From contig NZ_QQNA01000197.1 of assembly GCF_003346515.1 (NCBI RefSeq), positions 1 through 40,432 on the forward strand: a DNA stretch of 40,432 nucleotides. The letters are read 5' to 3'. Made by a program: the position numbers and the translations under genes. Below the pieces are notes generated by a model. That model searched no databases. It saw only the letters and a list, made by a program, of their open reading frames with translations, and was not told the DNA's origin. Of the stretch, positions 16,222 through 24,830 are shown piece by piece (the stretch's first letter is position 1; every line of letters begins with the position of its first letter). This DNA is from Streptomyces corynorhini. Its GTDB lineage: Bacteria; Actinomycetota; Actinomycetes; Streptomycetales; Streptomycetaceae.

Positions 16222-16818
16222 CTATGCCTCGCGCTCGTCGGCCGGCTCGTCCCGTACCAGCAGCCCGGCCACCCACAGCGGCATGAGCCAGTGCACGAGG
16301 AGCGCCCCGGCCAGAGCGGGCAGGAGCAGGGACCCCGCCCGTACGCCGCCGAGCGGGCCGTCACCGAGCGGGCCGTCACCGAGCGGGCCGTCACCGAGCG
16401 GGCCGCCGTCGAACCCGCCGAGTCCGCCCGCCGCGACCGCGCCGAGCGCGGCGGCGAGCAGCACCAGGGTGGTCAGCCGGTGGGCGCGCGCCAGCACCCG
16501 GTCCCGTTCGGCGCGCTGCCGCTCGTCGAGGACCCGGCCGCGCAGCTCCAGCAGCCCCCGCGTGGCGCTGTTGAGCACGCCGGTCGCCAGGCACCAGGGC
16601 ACCAGCAGCCCGAGCAGTACGAAGAGGGGCCAGGTCCGGCCGGTGGCCTCCGCCACGAACGGCGCCGCGCCCCCGAGCACACTGAGCGCGAGATGCGCGC
16701 CGACCACCGCGCGCCTGCGCCCGGCCGTCGCGTGGAACGGCCGCGCCTCCTCCCTGTTCATCAGCGCCAGCATCCGCCGGTCGTACGCCGTCGGCTCCCC
16801 CGTCTGTCGCGCGCTCAT
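16222..16818 (-). CDS. Integral membrane protein paired with an XRE regulator
   Basis: 198 aa with four likely membrane segments (about 37-57, 63-84, 115-133 and 165-190). A loop between segments three and four carries GPLGDGPLGDGPLGD, from a 15-bp DNA repeat. ATG 16818 shares its first base with the stop of the HTH gene (TGATG), and GGAGG precedes it. Membrane proteins coupled to a short XRE regulator recur in actinobacteria and Firmicutes, where the pair often serves as sensor or autoregulated unit. No specific function can be named. Confidence 0.75.
   Translation of the reverse strand: MSARQTGEPTAYDRRMLALMNREEARPFHATAGRRRAVVGAHLALSVLGGAAPFVAEATGRTWPLFVLLGLLVPWCLATGVLNSATRGLLELRGRVLDERQRAERDRVLARAHRLTTLVLLAAALGAVAAGGLGGFDGGPLGDGPLGDGPLGDGPLGGVRAGSLLLPALAGALLVHWLMPLWVAGLLVRDEPADEREA
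16351..16404. repeat. 15-bp in-frame tandem repeat
   Basis: GAGCGGGCCGTCACC occurs at 16351, 16366 and 16381 with a partial fourth copy at 16396. It encodes the GPLGD repeats in the membrane protein's last loop. Confidence 0.8.
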
Positions 16819-17063
16819 CACTGTTTCCTCCCGTAGACCTCGTCGGTGAGCGGGCTGAAGGGCTTCAGGGAGAACAGCGCCTCCACGGGCAGACCGAAGA
16901 ACTCCGCCACCCGCAGCGCCAGATCGAGGCTCGGGTTGTACTGCCCGCGCTCGATGTAGCCGATGGTCTGGTAGTGGACTCCCACGGCCGCCGCCAGCTG
17001 CTGGCGGGAGACTTTCCGCTCGGCCCTGACCACCGACAGCCTGTTGTGCACCTGCTCGCTCAT
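16818..17063 (-). CDS. Small XRE-family transcriptional regulator
   Basis: 81 aa, nearly all helix-turn-helix (residues 4-62: RLSVVRAERKVSRQQLAAAVGVHYQTIGYIERGQYNPSLDLALRVAEFF), followed by a short tail VEALFSLKPF typical of the YozG-like class. It is translationally coupled to the membrane protein downstream. No purine-rich ribosome-binding site precedes ATG 17063; instead TATAGT lies about 12 bp upstream, suggesting a leaderless or near-leaderless mRNA. An AT-rich patch at 17064-17082 (TATAAGGAGTACTATAT core) may be the autoregulatory site. Confidence 0.88.
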   Translation of the reverse strand: MSEQVHNRLSVVRAERKVSRQQLAAAVGVHYQTIGYIERGQYNPSLDLALRVAEFFGLPVEALFSLKPFSPLTDEVYGRKQ

Positions 17064-17145
17064 GTATAAGGAGTACTATATTTGGGCGCAGGTGCACAAC
17101 ACCGGAGGGACAAGGGTTCCGACGGAACGGAGGGGTACGGGTCGC

Positions 17146-17997
17146 TCAGTTCCAGCCCGGCTCGAAGTGCGCCAGCGCCGTGTCCAGCAGCGTCCGCTGC
17201 ACGGAGATGTCCCCGGCGGGGGCCGCCGCCAGCACCGCGTACTGCTGGTGGTCGGTGGCGGTGAAGAAGCGCTCGACGCACAGCCGCCGACTGCCGACCT
17301 CTTTGTTGTCGTACGAGTAGACCAGCTCGACGGCGTCCCCTGACGGGTTCTCCGCGCCGCTGTCCACGGAGCCGATCCGCTCCTCCCGATAGCCGGGGTT
17401 TCCCTTGATCGCTGTCGACGACTGGCGGGCCTGCTCCAGCGTGGTGGGGCCGTGGTCGCCCACGGCGAAGATCTGGAGCAGGCTGCGGCCGTCGGCGGCC
17501 CGGTAGAAGACGCCGTTCTTGTTCCGGGTCCGTTCCCAGTCCCCGGGTACGGCGAGCGTGAAGCCCTGGGGATCCTCGGCCAGCCGGTAGCCGGACGGCG
17601 GCGAGTCCGACGGCTTGGCGTCGTCGGACGGGTCGGACGGGGAGGTGGAGGGGACGCCGGGGGACGACGGGTCGCCCGCGGGCCCCTCACCACCCCCGGA
17701 GGCCGGACCTTCCGCGCCGGTCGGGCCGCGCTCCGTGGGCGTGGCCCGCTCCTCGGTCGGGGACGCCGTGACCTTGCCCGAGCCGTCACCGTCCCGCCCC
17801 AGCATGATCGCCGCGGTCGTCCCGCTCGCCCCCACCACGGCGGCGGCGGCGAGCGCGACGACGACGTTACGGGAGAACCGGAACGGGGCGTACGGAACGG
17901 GCGGGGCGCCCGGCGGGGGCGGGGTGTGCGGCAGGGGCGGGGCAGCGCTCTCCCAGCGCTGGGCGTCGGCGTTCCACCTCGACGAGTCGTCCGCCAT
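17146..17997 (-). CDS. Single-pass membrane protein with Pro/Ser linker and exported C-terminal domain
   Basis: 283 aa. The cytoplasmic N-terminus is proline-rich (20-37), followed by one membrane segment at about 44-66, a Ser/Pro/Thr linker to about 135 and a globular C-terminal domain (137-283) starting YRLAEDPQGFTLAVPGDWERT. That block resembles lipoprotein/PsbP-like domains found in many actinobacterial envelope proteins; no catalytic motif is visible. ATG 17997 is only 3 bp past the 123-aa gene, so it belongs to the RHIM-like operon. The phrase FAVGDHGPT resembles the operon motif but lacks the Asn and is judged coincidental. Confidence 0.72.
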   Translation of the reverse strand: MADDSSRWNADAQRWESAAPPLPHTPPPPGAPPVPYAPFRFSRNVVVALAAAAVVGASGTTAAIMLGRDGDGSGKVTASPTEERATPTERGPTGAEGPASGGGEGPAGDPSSPGVPSTSPSDPSDDAKPSDSPPSGYRLAEDPQGFTLAVPGDWERTRNKNGVFYRAADGRSLLQIFAVGDHGPTTLEQARQSSTAIKGNPGYREERIGSVDSGAENPSGDAVELVYSYDNKEVGSRRLCVERFFTATDHQQYAVLAAAPAGDISVQRTLLDTALAHFEPGWN

Positions 17998-18000
17998 GCG

Positions 18001-18372
18001 TCAGCCGCCCAGCAGCGCGGTGACGCTCTCCGCGACCGCCACGCCCGAGGCCAGCGTGGCGACGGTGGTCCCGGCGACGGCCAGCGCGTCCCGCAGCCGG
18101 GCGAGCCGGCCGGGGCTCGCCGCGCCGGACGCGGCGATCTCCTCCTCGGCCGCGACGAGTTCCGCGTCGAGGCCGGCCGTACGGTCACTGGCGACGAAGC
18201 GCGCCAGGTCCGCCCGGAGTGTCTGGACGGCGGCCAGCAGCTCGGCCTGGGCGGGATCGCCCGCCACGCCCTGGTTGTTGGTGACGGAGACCGTGTTGTG
18301 GTCCCCGATGCCGACCGCGCCGCCGGTCACCGAACCGATCCGCACGTCGCGTCCCTTGTCAGACCCGGCCAT
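18001..18372 (-). CDS. 123-aa protein with N-terminal RHIM-like amyloid motif and hydrophobic C-terminus
   Basis: Residues 10-31 are Gly/Val/Asn-rich and contain VGIGDHNTV (20-28). The core V-x-I-G followed by D-x-N matches the RHIM pattern (human RIPK3 has VQVGDNN). A helical, acidic middle (40-80) is followed by a strongly hydrophobic helix-forming region at about 97-121. The preceding gene's product ends with the same motif. The start overlaps that gene by 14 bp. Layout (amyloid motif plus hydrophobic effector-like helix) suggests a small effector recruited by homotypic amyloid contact; this is inference. No family name was recognised. Confidence 0.75.
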   Translation of the reverse strand: MAGSDKGRDVRIGSVTGGAVGIGDHNTVSVTNNQGVAGDPAQAELLAAVQTLRADLARFVASDRTAGLDAELVAAEEEIAASGAASPGRLARLRDALAVAGTTVATLASGVAVAESVTALLGG

Positions 18373-20089
18373 GACTGTCCCCCGCTCTGTCGCTGTCGCT
18401 GGTACTGGCTCTGGTGGTGGTGTTGCCGGTGCGCACTTCGTTGTGGTCGCCGACCGCGAGGGCGCTGTCCCGTACGGAGTCGATGAAGACCCCGCCCTCC
18501 GACACGTTGACGATCTTCTGCTCGAACTCGGCGGTCTGCCAGCCCGCTTCGTACAGGGCCTGCCGCACTCCGCCCGTCACCCGGTCCTGAATGCTCGTGA
18601 GGTACCGGTTCGCGTCCATCTCCTGGAAGAGCGAGGCACCCTCGCCGGAGCCCAGTTCCCGTACGGAGACGGCGGGCCCTTCGGGCAGCGCGTCGCCGTA
18701 CCCGCCGGCCAGCCGCCGCCACTCGGCCAGGAGATACCGGACCACGGCCACCAGGCTCTCCCCGACGGCTGCGGGCGCGTGCCGCAGCGCCCAGCCGAGC
18801 TTCCCGAACCAGAAGTTGCTCCGGAACCGGTGTGCCAGCCCGTCCCCCTCGCGGAACCTCTCCCGTACGGGCCGCAGCACATGCGGAGCCACCTCCAGCA
18901 TCAGCATGCCGCCCTGCGTGTGCACGCGGACGAAGACGGTGACGACCAGCTCCTCCTGCCAGCCGCCGACCTTGATCCGCAGAAAATGCCGCCGGGCCTC
19001 GCCGCCCTCCTCGACGGAGTCGGCATGGTGCTCGGCGATGCCGGACGGGTGGAACGGCGCCCCGTCACGCCGCTGGAGCCCGTCGGCCGGCAGGAAGACG
19101 CACTCGTCGACGGTGAGTTCGCGCAGCCGGTCCCGTACCGTGTGCGCCGCCGACGCGCGCAGCTCCTCCAGCAGCGGCAGGATCAGCCGCAGCACCTCCG
19201 CGTTGCCGACGGCGGACGGCTCGCGGCCGGACTGCGGTCGCAGCTCCACGGCGAGGGTCCAGGGGCGCCGCGGTACGCCGACGCCCAGGAACGGGTTCGC
19301 CGAGTGGTACATCACCAGCGGCTCGTGCTGCTCGGCGCGGATCCGCCCGGACAGCCGCCGCAGCCGGGACCCGGCGGTCGTGATCGCCGGGTCCGAGGCG
19401 ACCGAGGGGAAGTGGTGCGTCGAGAGTTCGACGGCCAGCACCCGGGCCAGCACGCCGCGCCGGATCCCGACGCCCACCGCGACCAGCGCGAGCATCAGCA
19501 GCGTCAGCCGGGCCTGGCTCGGCCCCAGGAACGCGTCGAGCGGGTCGTCCATCCCACCAGGCCCGGACCCGGACCCGGGCCCGAACTCGGAGCCCTGCTC
19601 CGACCCGGCGTAGGGCCCGGGGTCGTCGGCGAAGCTCCGTACGACCAGCAGCACGACGATGCCGGTCAGCAGAATCCACTCGACCCCGTACGCCAGGGCC
19701 GTCATCACCCTGGGCCCGGTCACGACAGCGGTCAGCGCCAGGAACAGGGAGGGCACGGCGACGAGGAGAAAGGCCCAGCCGGTGATCAGCAGCGCGACGA
19801 CCAGCAGGGCCACCGTGCCGAGGGCCCAGCCGAGTTCCATCCGGCGGGCCCGCACGGCGTGGGCGAGGACCCGAGCCGCGTCGAAGCCGACGGAGGGCGC
19901 GACGAAGCGCTCCTCGTGGACGTACAGCTCGTCGAGCACCGTGTCGCGGAACCGGGGATCCAGATACACACCGGCGCACAGCAGCCGGCACGCCTCGCTC
20001 GCGGCGGGCTCCACCGGACGCCCGCCCTGCCGGGGCACAGCCGCGCCGGTCGGGCCCGTCGTACGGGTCGTGTCGGTGATGTCGGTCAA
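18359..20089 (-). CDS. Multi-pass membrane protein with C-terminal RHIM-like motif
   Basis: 576 aa. The N-terminal soluble part (~27-84: CRLLCAGVYLDPRFRDTVLDELYVHEERFVAPSVGFD region) is followed by four likely membrane segments at about 85-105, 106-126, 132-152 and 193-213, with a Gly/Ser-rich loop in between. A large soluble region follows to ~525. The C-terminus carries ALAVGDHNEV (543-552), aligning with VGIGDHNTV of the next gene product. The first codon is TTG 20089, the least certain part of the model. Function unknown; it may be a membrane sensor that recruits the 123-aa protein. Confidence 0.75.
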   Translation of the reverse strand: MTDITDTTRTTGPTGAAVPRQGGRPVEPAASEACRLLCAGVYLDPRFRDTVLDELYVHEERFVAPSVGFDAARVLAHAVRARRMELGWALGTVALLVVALLITGWAFLLVAVPSLFLALTAVVTGPRVMTALAYGVEWILLTGIVVLLVVRSFADDPGPYAGSEQGSEFGPGSGSGPGGMDDPLDAFLGPSQARLTLLMLALVAVGVGIRRGVLARVLAVELSTHHFPSVASDPAITTAGSRLRRLSGRIRAEQHEPLVMYHSANPFLGVGVPRRPWTLAVELRPQSGREPSAVGNAEVLRLILPLLEELRASAAHTVRDRLRELTVDECVFLPADGLQRRDGAPFHPSGIAEHHADSVEEGGEARRHFLRIKVGGWQEELVVTVFVRVHTQGGMLMLEVAPHVLRPVRERFREGDGLAHRFRSNFWFGKLGWALRHAPAAVGESLVAVVRYLLAEWRRLAGGYGDALPEGPAVSVRELGSGEGASLFQEMDANRYLTSIQDRVTGGVRQALYEAGWQTAEFEQKIVNVSEGGVFIDSVRDSALAVGDHNEVRTGNTTTRASTSDSDRAGDSHGRV

Positions 20090-20200
20090 TGCGCCAGGCC
20101 CCCGGGTGAACCGCTACGCTCCGGGGTCGGTCAACCCCTCAGCGGAAGCGACATCGTAGGGCCGGTGAGGGCGCTACCGCACCCCCTTTCACCGGAAGGA

Positions 20201-20226
20201 CGCCCCCGACGAGTGAATCGGGGGCG
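20201..20226. terminator. Terminator downstream of mdh
   Basis: CGCCCCCGA (20201-20209) and TCGGGGGCG (20218-20226) form a perfect 9-bp stem with an 8-nt loop, 38 bp past the mdh stop. It separates mdh from the RHIM-like operon that starts at 20089 on the same strand. No long U-tract follows. Confidence 0.75.
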
Positions 20227-20263
20227 CCTTGGCGCGCGTGGGGCGGAAGGGGGCGCGGAGGGG

Positions 20264-21253
20264 TCAGATCAGACCCAGCTCGCGCACGGCGTCGCGCTCC
20301 TCCGACAGCTCCCGCACGGAGGCGTCGATGCGGGTGCGGGAGAAGTCGTTGATCTCCAGGCCCTGGACGATCTCGTACGCGCCGTCCTTCGTGGTGACGG
20401 GGAAGGACGAGATCAGGCCCTCCGGCACACCGTACGAACCGTCCGACGGGATACCCATCGAGGTCCAGTCGCCCGCGGCGGTGCCGTTGACCCAGGTGTG
20501 GACGTGGTCGATGGCCGCGTTGGCGGCGGAGGCGGCCGAGGACGCGCCGCGCGCCTCGATGATCGCCGCGCCGCGCTTGGCGACGGTCGGGATGAAGGTG
20601 TCGGCCAGCCACGCCTCGTCGTTGACGGTCTCGGCGGCGTTCTTTCCGGCGATCTCCGCGTGGAAGATGTCCGGGTACTGGGTGGCGGAGTGGTTGCCCC
20701 AGATCGTCAGGCGCTTGATGTCCGAGACGGCCACACCGGTCTTCGCGGCGAGCTGCGAGATCGCGCGGTTGTGGTCGAGACGGGTCATCGCGGTGAAGCG
20801 CTCGGCCGGTACGTCGGGAGCGGCGGAGCGGGCGATGAGGGCGTTGGTGTTGGCCGGGTTGCCGACGACGAGGACCTTGATGTCGTCCGCCGCGTGGTCG
20901 TTGATGGCCTTGCCCTGCGGCTTGAAGATGCCGCCGTTGGCGGCGAGCAGGTCGCCGCGCTCCATGCCCTTCGTACGGGGGCGGGCGCCGACCAGCAGGG
21001 CGACGTTCGCGCCGTCGAAGGCGACGTTCGGGTCGTCCGTGATCTCGATGCCGCTGAGCAGCGGGAACGCGCAGTCGTCCAGCTCCATCGCGGTGCCCTG
21101 GGCGGCCTTGAGGCCCTGCGGGATCTCCAGGAGACGCAGCTTGACCGGCACATCCGCGCCGAGCAGATGCCCGGAGGCGATGCGGAAGAGGAGCGCGTAG
21201 CCGATCTGGCCGGCCGCGCCGGTGACGGTGACATTCACGGGAGTGCGGGTCAT
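20264..21253 (-). CDS. mdh: Malate dehydrogenase
   Basis: 329 aa. NAD-dependent oxidation of malate to oxaloacetate in the TCA cycle. Rossmann motif TGAAGQIGY near residue 10, substrate-binding ARPRTKGMERGDLL, catalytic Asp in TRLDHNRA and His in WGNHSATQYPD are all present, as in the cytosolic-type bacterial MDH group. ATG 21253 has GGAGA upstream at normal spacing; the frame stays open to 21424 but that part is the leader. The ~190-bp upstream region (21254-21442) holds a near-palindrome at 21365-21378 and a TAGCCT -10 candidate. It is followed by a strong hairpin. Confidence 0.97.
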   Translation of the reverse strand: MTRTPVNVTVTGAAGQIGYALLFRIASGHLLGADVPVKLRLLEIPQGLKAAQGTAMELDDCAFPLLSGIEITDDPNVAFDGANVALLVGARPRTKGMERGDLLAANGGIFKPQGKAINDHAADDIKVLVVGNPANTNALIARSAAPDVPAERFTAMTRLDHNRAISQLAAKTGVAVSDIKRLTIWGNHSATQYPDIFHAEIAGKNAAETVNDEAWLADTFIPTVAKRGAAIIEARGASSAASAANAAIDHVHTWVNGTAAGDWTSMGIPSDGSYGVPEGLISSFPVTTKDGAYEIVQGLEINDFSRTRIDASVRELSEERDAVRELGLI

Positions 21254-21364
21254 GGCGATCTCCGTAAGACAGCTGGCGGTGGCGGGGGTCCCTGCCCCTT
21301 GGTGCGGGACATCTCCGCCACTCTCCGTCTCCGTCGCCGGGACGGGTCCTGTCGCCGAGACGAA

Positions 21365-21378
21365 TCTTGACGTGAAGA
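21365..21378. promoter_or_regulatory. Near-palindromic operator candidate in the mdh leader
   Basis: TCTTGACGTGAAGA is symmetric except for one base pair (ideal TCTTGACGTCAAGA). It lies 112 bp before the mdh start and about 15-20 bp downstream of a TAGCCT -10 candidate on the minus strand. The symmetry and position fit a dimeric repressor site. Confidence 0.45.
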
Positions 21379-21442
21379 GATATCCGGCGGCCAGGCTATC
21401 GGACCCGGGCCGCACCTCACCCACACCCCCTTGTGGGACGGC

Positions 21443-22642
<1,200 letters not shown>

Positions 22643-22902
22643 TCCACCTCCCCCTTGTCCCCGCCTGTCCCCCCGCGACGGCGCCCCCCGGCGGCCGTGT
22701 CACGGACGATCCGCGTCGCGTACTACCCACAGGGATGCGCCGAGTCAGGATGTCAGTTCCCTCACCGGCAGCGCATGGAAGCAGTCGGATCGGTGCCGAC
22801 GCGCCGTCGCGCGCCCCTTCCCACGCGGGCGGACAGAACACCGCGACGCGGCGTGCGTGCGTGCGTGCCAGGCGCCGCGGGGCAGGGGGGACTTGAAAGA
22901 CC
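22643..22902. other. 260-bp intergenic region
   Basis: No credible gene. It holds the leader of the DUF2690 gene (minus strand, TAGTAC -10 candidate near 22720) and the tail of the DUF3017 gene. A CGTG-type short repeat (CGTGCGTGCGTGCC) lies near 22855-22868. No strong terminator hairpin was found. Confidence 0.5.
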
Positions 22903-23649
22903 CTAGGGGACGGTCGAGTGGACGATGTCCTCCAGGAACGGGATCTCCAGCCACGGCCTCGGCTGGGTCATCAGCGAGAGCATCACGATCGCCACCCCCA
23001 GCAGGCCGTACGTCAGCATGTCCGTGAAGCGCGAACGCACCGCCAGCATGCCCACGGACGGCATGACGCGCCGCAGGACAGCGCCGCCGATCAGCGCGAA
23101 ACCGATCAGTATCGTGCCGACGCGGAACGCCTCGGCGAAAGGATGCAGTCCCACGATCAGCAGCCCCAGACCGACCGTTCCGAGGACGCTGAGCAGCGGC
23201 CACTGGCGGGCCGGTGCGGGGGCGTCGCGCGGAGCGGCCCGGCCGCCGCCCTCGGGGCGCGCCGTGTCCTGGGTGAGCGAGAACCGGCTGCCGGGCTCGG
23301 ACGGCTCGGAGGCGTCGCCGTCGGCCGACGCCGCGTCCGCCGGGTCCGAAGGGCCGGTTGAATCCGCCGGGTCGGGCGGGTCGGCCGACTCCGCCGGGGT
23401 GGTGTGCGGGGTACTGGCCGACGGCGGCTCCGTGGACGATCCCGAAGGCGTGGCGCCCCCCGCGTTCCCCGCGTTCCCCGCGTTCCCCGCGTCGCCCGCG
23501 TTCCCCGTGTCCCCCGTGTCCCCTGTCCCCGGCTTCCCTTCGCCCTCCTCGGGAGCGGCGGCGGGCTCCGTGGCGCCCCTCGCCGCCGCCCGCCGCGACC
23601 GCGCCGCGCCGTCCGCGCCCGTACCAGCGGCGTTCGTACCAGCACCCAT
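22903..23649 (-). CDS. DUF3017 membrane protein
   Basis: 248 aa. The DUF3017 core is the C-terminal ~100 residues with three membrane segments (about 150-170, 176-196 and 215-235; WPLLSVLGTVGLGLLIVG..., LTYGLLGVAIVMLSLM). The first ~140 residues are a Gly/Ala/Asn/Ser/Pro-rich extension, including tandem NAG units from 9-bp DNA repeats, so the protein is about twice the usual family length. In Streptomyces DUF3017 genes stand next to folD, as here, 34 bp downstream of folD's stop, probably in the same operon. No function is established. Confidence 0.88.
   Translation of the reverse strand: MGAGTNAAGTGADGAARSRRAAARGATEPAAAPEEGEGKPGTGDTGDTGNAGDAGNAGNAGNAGGATPSGSSTEPPSASTPHTTPAESADPPDPADSTGPSDPADAASADGDASEPSEPGSRFSLTQDTARPEGGGRAAPRDAPAPARQWPLLSVLGTVGLGLLIVGLHPFAEAFRVGTILIGFALIGGAVLRRVMPSVGMLAVRSRFTDMLTYGLLGVAIVMLSLMTQPRPWLEIPFLEDIVHSTVP
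23459..23519. repeat. 9-bp in-frame repeat in the DUF3017 gene
   Basis: GCGTTCCCC units, some degenerate, repeat through 23461-23519 and encode the NAG/GDAG run of the N-terminal extension. Confidence 0.75.
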
Positions 23650-23682
23650 GAAGGTGGTGCCCCTTTCCGGTTCGGCTCGCGC

Positions 23683-24549
23683 TCAGCCCGCGTCCGCGAC
23701 GAGGACGCGTTCGGCCGCCTCGACGACGTTGACCAGCAGCTGGGCGCGGGTCATCGGGCCGACGCCGCCCGGGTTGGGCGAGATCCAGGCGGCCACGTCC
23801 GCGACGCCCGGGTGGACATCGCCGACGATCTTGCCGTTCTCGTCCCGGCTGACCCCGACATCCAGGACCGCCGCGCCTTCCTTGACGTCCTCGGGGTTGA
23901 TGATGTGCGGCACCCCGGCCGCCGCCACGATGATGTCGGCCTGCTTGAGCTGCGCCGACAGGTCACGGGTGCCGGTGTGGCACTGGGTGACCGTCGCGTT
24001 CTCCGACTTGCGGGTCAGCAGCAGCGGGATCGACCGGCCGACGGTGATGCCGCGGCCCACGACCACCACATGCGCGCCGTTGATCTCGACACCGTGGTGA
24101 CGCAGCAGCTGGATGATGCCGTACGGGGTGCACGGCAGCGGTCCCTCCTCGTTGAGCACCAGGCGGCCGAGGCTCATCGGGTGCAGCCCGTCGGCGTCCT
24201 TGGCCGGGTCCATCAGCCCCAGCACCCGGTTGGTGTCGATGCCCTTGGGCAGCGGGAGCTGGACGATGTATCCGGTGCACTCGGGGTTGGCGTTCAGCTC
24301 CGCCACCACCGCCTCGATCTCCTCCTGGGAGGCGGTGTCGGGCAGTTCGCGCTGGATCGAGGCGATGCCGACCTGGGCGCAGTCGCGGTGCTTGCCGTTC
24401 ACGTACCAGCGGCTGCCCGGGTCGTCCCCGACGAGCAGGGTGCCGAGGCCGGGAGTGATCCCGCGCTCCTTGAGGGCCGCCACGCGGACGGTCAGATCGG
24501 ACTTGATCGCGGCTGCGGTGGCCTTGCCATCGAGAATCTGGGCGCTCAT
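23683..24549 (-). CDS. folD: Bifunctional methylenetetrahydrofolate dehydrogenase/cyclohydrolase
   Basis: 288 aa. Converts 5,10-methylene-THF to 10-formyl-THF, the one-carbon donor used by purN and purH nearby. Active-site features are visible: YVNGKHRDC (Tyr/Lys pair of the FolD family; Tyr-x-x-x-Lys), GYIVQLPLPKG, DGLHP and the NADP-binding VVVGRGITVGRS. Most FolD proteins read GRSxIVGRP here, so the ITVGRS form typical of actinobacteria fits. ATG 24549 starts MSAQILDGKATAA. The frame is open upstream to 24786, but that part is the repeat-bearing leader. Confidence 0.96.
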   Translation of the reverse strand: MSAQILDGKATAAAIKSDLTVRVAALKERGITPGLGTLLVGDDPGSRWYVNGKHRDCAQVGIASIQRELPDTASQEEIEAVVAELNANPECTGYIVQLPLPKGIDTNRVLGLMDPAKDADGLHPMSLGRLVLNEEGPLPCTPYGIIQLLRHHGVEINGAHVVVVGRGITVGRSIPLLLTRKSENATVTQCHTGTRDLSAQLKQADIIVAAAGVPHIINPEDVKEGAAVLDVGVSRDENGKIVGDVHPGVADVAAWISPNPGGVGPMTRAQLLVNVVEAAERVLVADAG

Positions 24550-24573
24550 ACCCCCATTCTCACGGATGACCCC

Positions 24574-24651
24574 TCCGGTGTTCCAATCCGGTGTTCCCAG
24601 CCGGTGTTCCACTCCGGTGTTCCCCTCCCGGTTTTCCGTCCGGTGTTTCCG
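24574..24651. repeat. Six 12-14-bp repeats in the folD leader
   Basis: TCCGGTGTTCC-type units start at about 24574, 24587, 24601, 24613, 24626 and 24639, each 12-14 bp, the fifth degenerate. On the folD strand the unit reads GGAACACCGGA. They fill the 5' region of folD, starting 24 bp from its start codon. They may be an array of binding sites or a minisatellite. Confidence 0.7.
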
Positions 24652-24830
24652 TGCGGAGCAGGTTGCACTTGCACAACAGCTACGGAAAGCGACTGGACAA
24701 AATGAGAGGTTAATACCACGATTAGCGCGCAGCGCGCGGCCGGTGTAACGGGGGGCAGACCGCTCAGTCCTGAGAAGTTCCTCCACGCGGGTCCCGCCGT
24801 CCCCGCATCACCCAACGGAGGAAATTCCCC
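24652..24830. promoter_or_regulatory. Divergent folD/RDD promoter region
   Basis: Non-coding and clearly more AT-rich than its surroundings near 24660-24725. It holds a tandem TTGCACTTGCAC at about 24663-24674, TGGACA near 24694 and TAATAC near 24712. Both divergent genes are probably transcribed from here, but I cannot assign -35/-10 pairs with confidence. Confidence 0.4.

Noticed and set aside
17116..17128. Palindrome GTTCCGACGGAAC as a terminator or operator
   Set aside because: A 6-bp arm with one central base in a GC-rich region gives too little support, and no link to a gene start is evident.
17550..17570. FAVGDHGPT in the single-TM protein as a third RHIM-like motif
   Set aside because: It lacks the Asn and the surrounding Gly/Val pattern, and lies inside a folded domain near the middle of the protein, not at a flexible end.
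24663..24674. TTGCACTTGCAC tandem as a named regulator site
   Set aside because: Only a 6-bp direct repeat in an AT-rich patch; no consensus I can name fits with confidence.
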